From assembly GCA_008080615.1 (NCBI GenBank), contig VIKJ01000035.1, positions 26,630-34,380 of the forward strand: a DNA stretch of 7,751 nt. The letters run 5' to 3'. A model generated the notes under the pieces. The model did not search any database, had not been told where the DNA came from, and was given only the letters and a program-made list of their open reading frames with translations. This DNA is from Chitinophagaceae bacterium. Its GTDB lineage: Bacteria > Bacteroidota > Bacteroidia > Chitinophagales > Chitinophagaceae. How positions within the stretch are numbered: position 1 is the stretch's first letter; the number at the start of each line of letters is the position of its first letter. Below, in pieces: positions 7,105-7,751 of the stretch. The position numbers and the translations under genes are program-made.

Positions 7105-7751
7105 TTAGTGGCGATCTTTCCACTGTTCATTGAATGTTTTCTTGCTAAAGTCTAAATCTGCTCTATGCAAGGTCCAGCCTTTGAATACTTTATTGATCAC
7201 CCAGTTTTTCATTTTTGCTGTACCTGCATTCATCATGGATCTATTTAAGCTAGCGGTTTTCCAGGCTTTCCATGCAAGGCGTTCTGCAATACTACTATTG
7301 CCTTGAATCACCGATTCGTGGCGATTATCTAATAGCAATTCATGCAGGTTAATTTTTACCGGACATACTTCTGTGCAATTGCCACATAAAGAAGAGGCAA
7401 AACTCAAATGCTTGTACTCCTCCATCCCACTTAAATAAGGCGTAATCACTTTTCCTATTGGGCCGCTATACGTAGTTTCATATGCGTGCCCTCCAATATT
7501 CTTATAAACTGGGCAGGCATTTAAACATGCTCCACATCTGATACAATACATGGCTTCTCGCGCAGTTGTGTTGGTCAACAAATTGGTTCTTCCATTGTCT
7601 AATAAGATTACAATCATTTCTTCTGGGCCATCTGTTTCATTGGCCTGCCTAGGGCCTGCAATAATGGTATTGTATACCGTTACTTTTTGACCCGTTCCAA
7701 AAGTAGAAAGCAGGGGCCAAAACAAAGCCAGATCATGCACTGATGGAATTA
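7105..7751 (-). CDS. lutB: LutB/LldF-type lactate-oxidation iron-sulfur protein, C-terminal part (5' end outside window)
   Basis: LutB is the iron-sulfur subunit of the cytoplasmic LutABC L-lactate oxidation complex, which passes electrons from lactate to the respiratory chain. The frame is open through the right edge (Ile-Pro-Ser precede the GTG-encoded Val at 7740-7738, which is internal rather than a start). About 214 of the usual 460-475 residues are visible. Numbering from that Val, the end of the LUD domain is at 1-60 (LLSTFGTGQKVTVYNT, GPEEMIVILLDNGR). The first 4Fe-4S motif CIRCGACLNACPVY has Cys 66, 69, 72 and 76 (7545-7513). NIGGHAY and YSGPIGKVITP follow. The second motif LCGNCTEVCPVKI has Cys 119, 122 and 126 (7386-7363). 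The C-terminal tail (KKTFNEQWKDRH) matches the family's basic, Trp-containing end. The stop at 7105-7107 lies 2 nt before the deacetylase-like gene, so the two are probably one transcript. Related LldF/YkgF proteins are an alternative name for the same family. Confidence 0.93.
   Translation of the reverse strand, partial: IPSVHDLALFWPLLSTFGTGQKVTVYNTIIAGPRQANETDGPEEMIVILLDNGRTNLLTNTTAREAMYCIRCGACLNACPVYKNIGGHAYETTYSGPIGKVITPYLSGMEEYKHLSFASSLCGNCTEVCPVKINLHELLLDNRHESVIQGNSSIAERLAWKAWKTASLNRSMMNAGTAKMKNWVINKVFKGWTLHRADLDFSKKTFNEQWKDRH

Noticed and set aside
7103..7123. Earlier ATG at 7123 for the deacetylase-like gene, overlapping lutB by 19 nt
   Set aside because: It is possible, but ATG 7102 fits the 2-nt spacing and the family N-terminus better. 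The seven extra residues only mirror the end of lutB in another frame.

Overview
The window looks like a gene-dense stretch of chromosome from a Bacteroidota bacterium, most likely a member of Chitinophagaceae or a close relative. The DNA is AT-rich, and the start codons lack clear Shine-Dalgarno sequences and instead have A/T-rich leaders. CarB ends right after its second ATP-grasp half, without the C-terminal allosteric domain. ComEC lacks a recognisable metallo-beta-lactamase domain. One gene belongs to a Bacteroidota-type deacetylase-like family. This assignment rests on my recognition of the protein families, not on any database search.

Plus strand, left part (1-5769). The 3' part of carB (large subunit of carbamoyl-phosphate synthase, which feeds pyrimidine and arginine synthesis) is followed by a good intrinsic terminator at about 1217-1247. 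Next comes a tightly packed set: comEC (DNA-uptake channel), then purH 5 nt later (last two steps of IMP synthesis), then an EamA/DMT-family membrane transporter 7 nt after purH with a GTG start. The spacing suggests one transcript.

Minus strand, right part (5815-7751), convergent with the first set. The 5'-truncated lutB-like gene (iron-sulfur protein of the L-lactate oxidation complex) runs in from the right edge. Two nucleotides after its stop begins a polysaccharide-deacetylase-like gene. That gene is broken by a single frameshift, which can be placed within about 8 nt (6224-6231). Its two halves together make a protein of about 428 residues. The convergent gap of 45 nt (5770-5814) holds no convincing terminator.

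Most of the window is ordinary core metabolism. I see no mobile element, tRNA, rRNA, CRISPR array, defence system or long repeat. The points worth a second look are the sharply bounded frameshift and non-canonical catalytic motifs of the deacetylase-like gene, its 2-nt linkage to lutB, the CarB without its regulatory domain, the ComEC with a degenerate C-terminus, and the comEC-purH-transporter arrangement. I do not think the sequence supports claiming a new multi-gene system.
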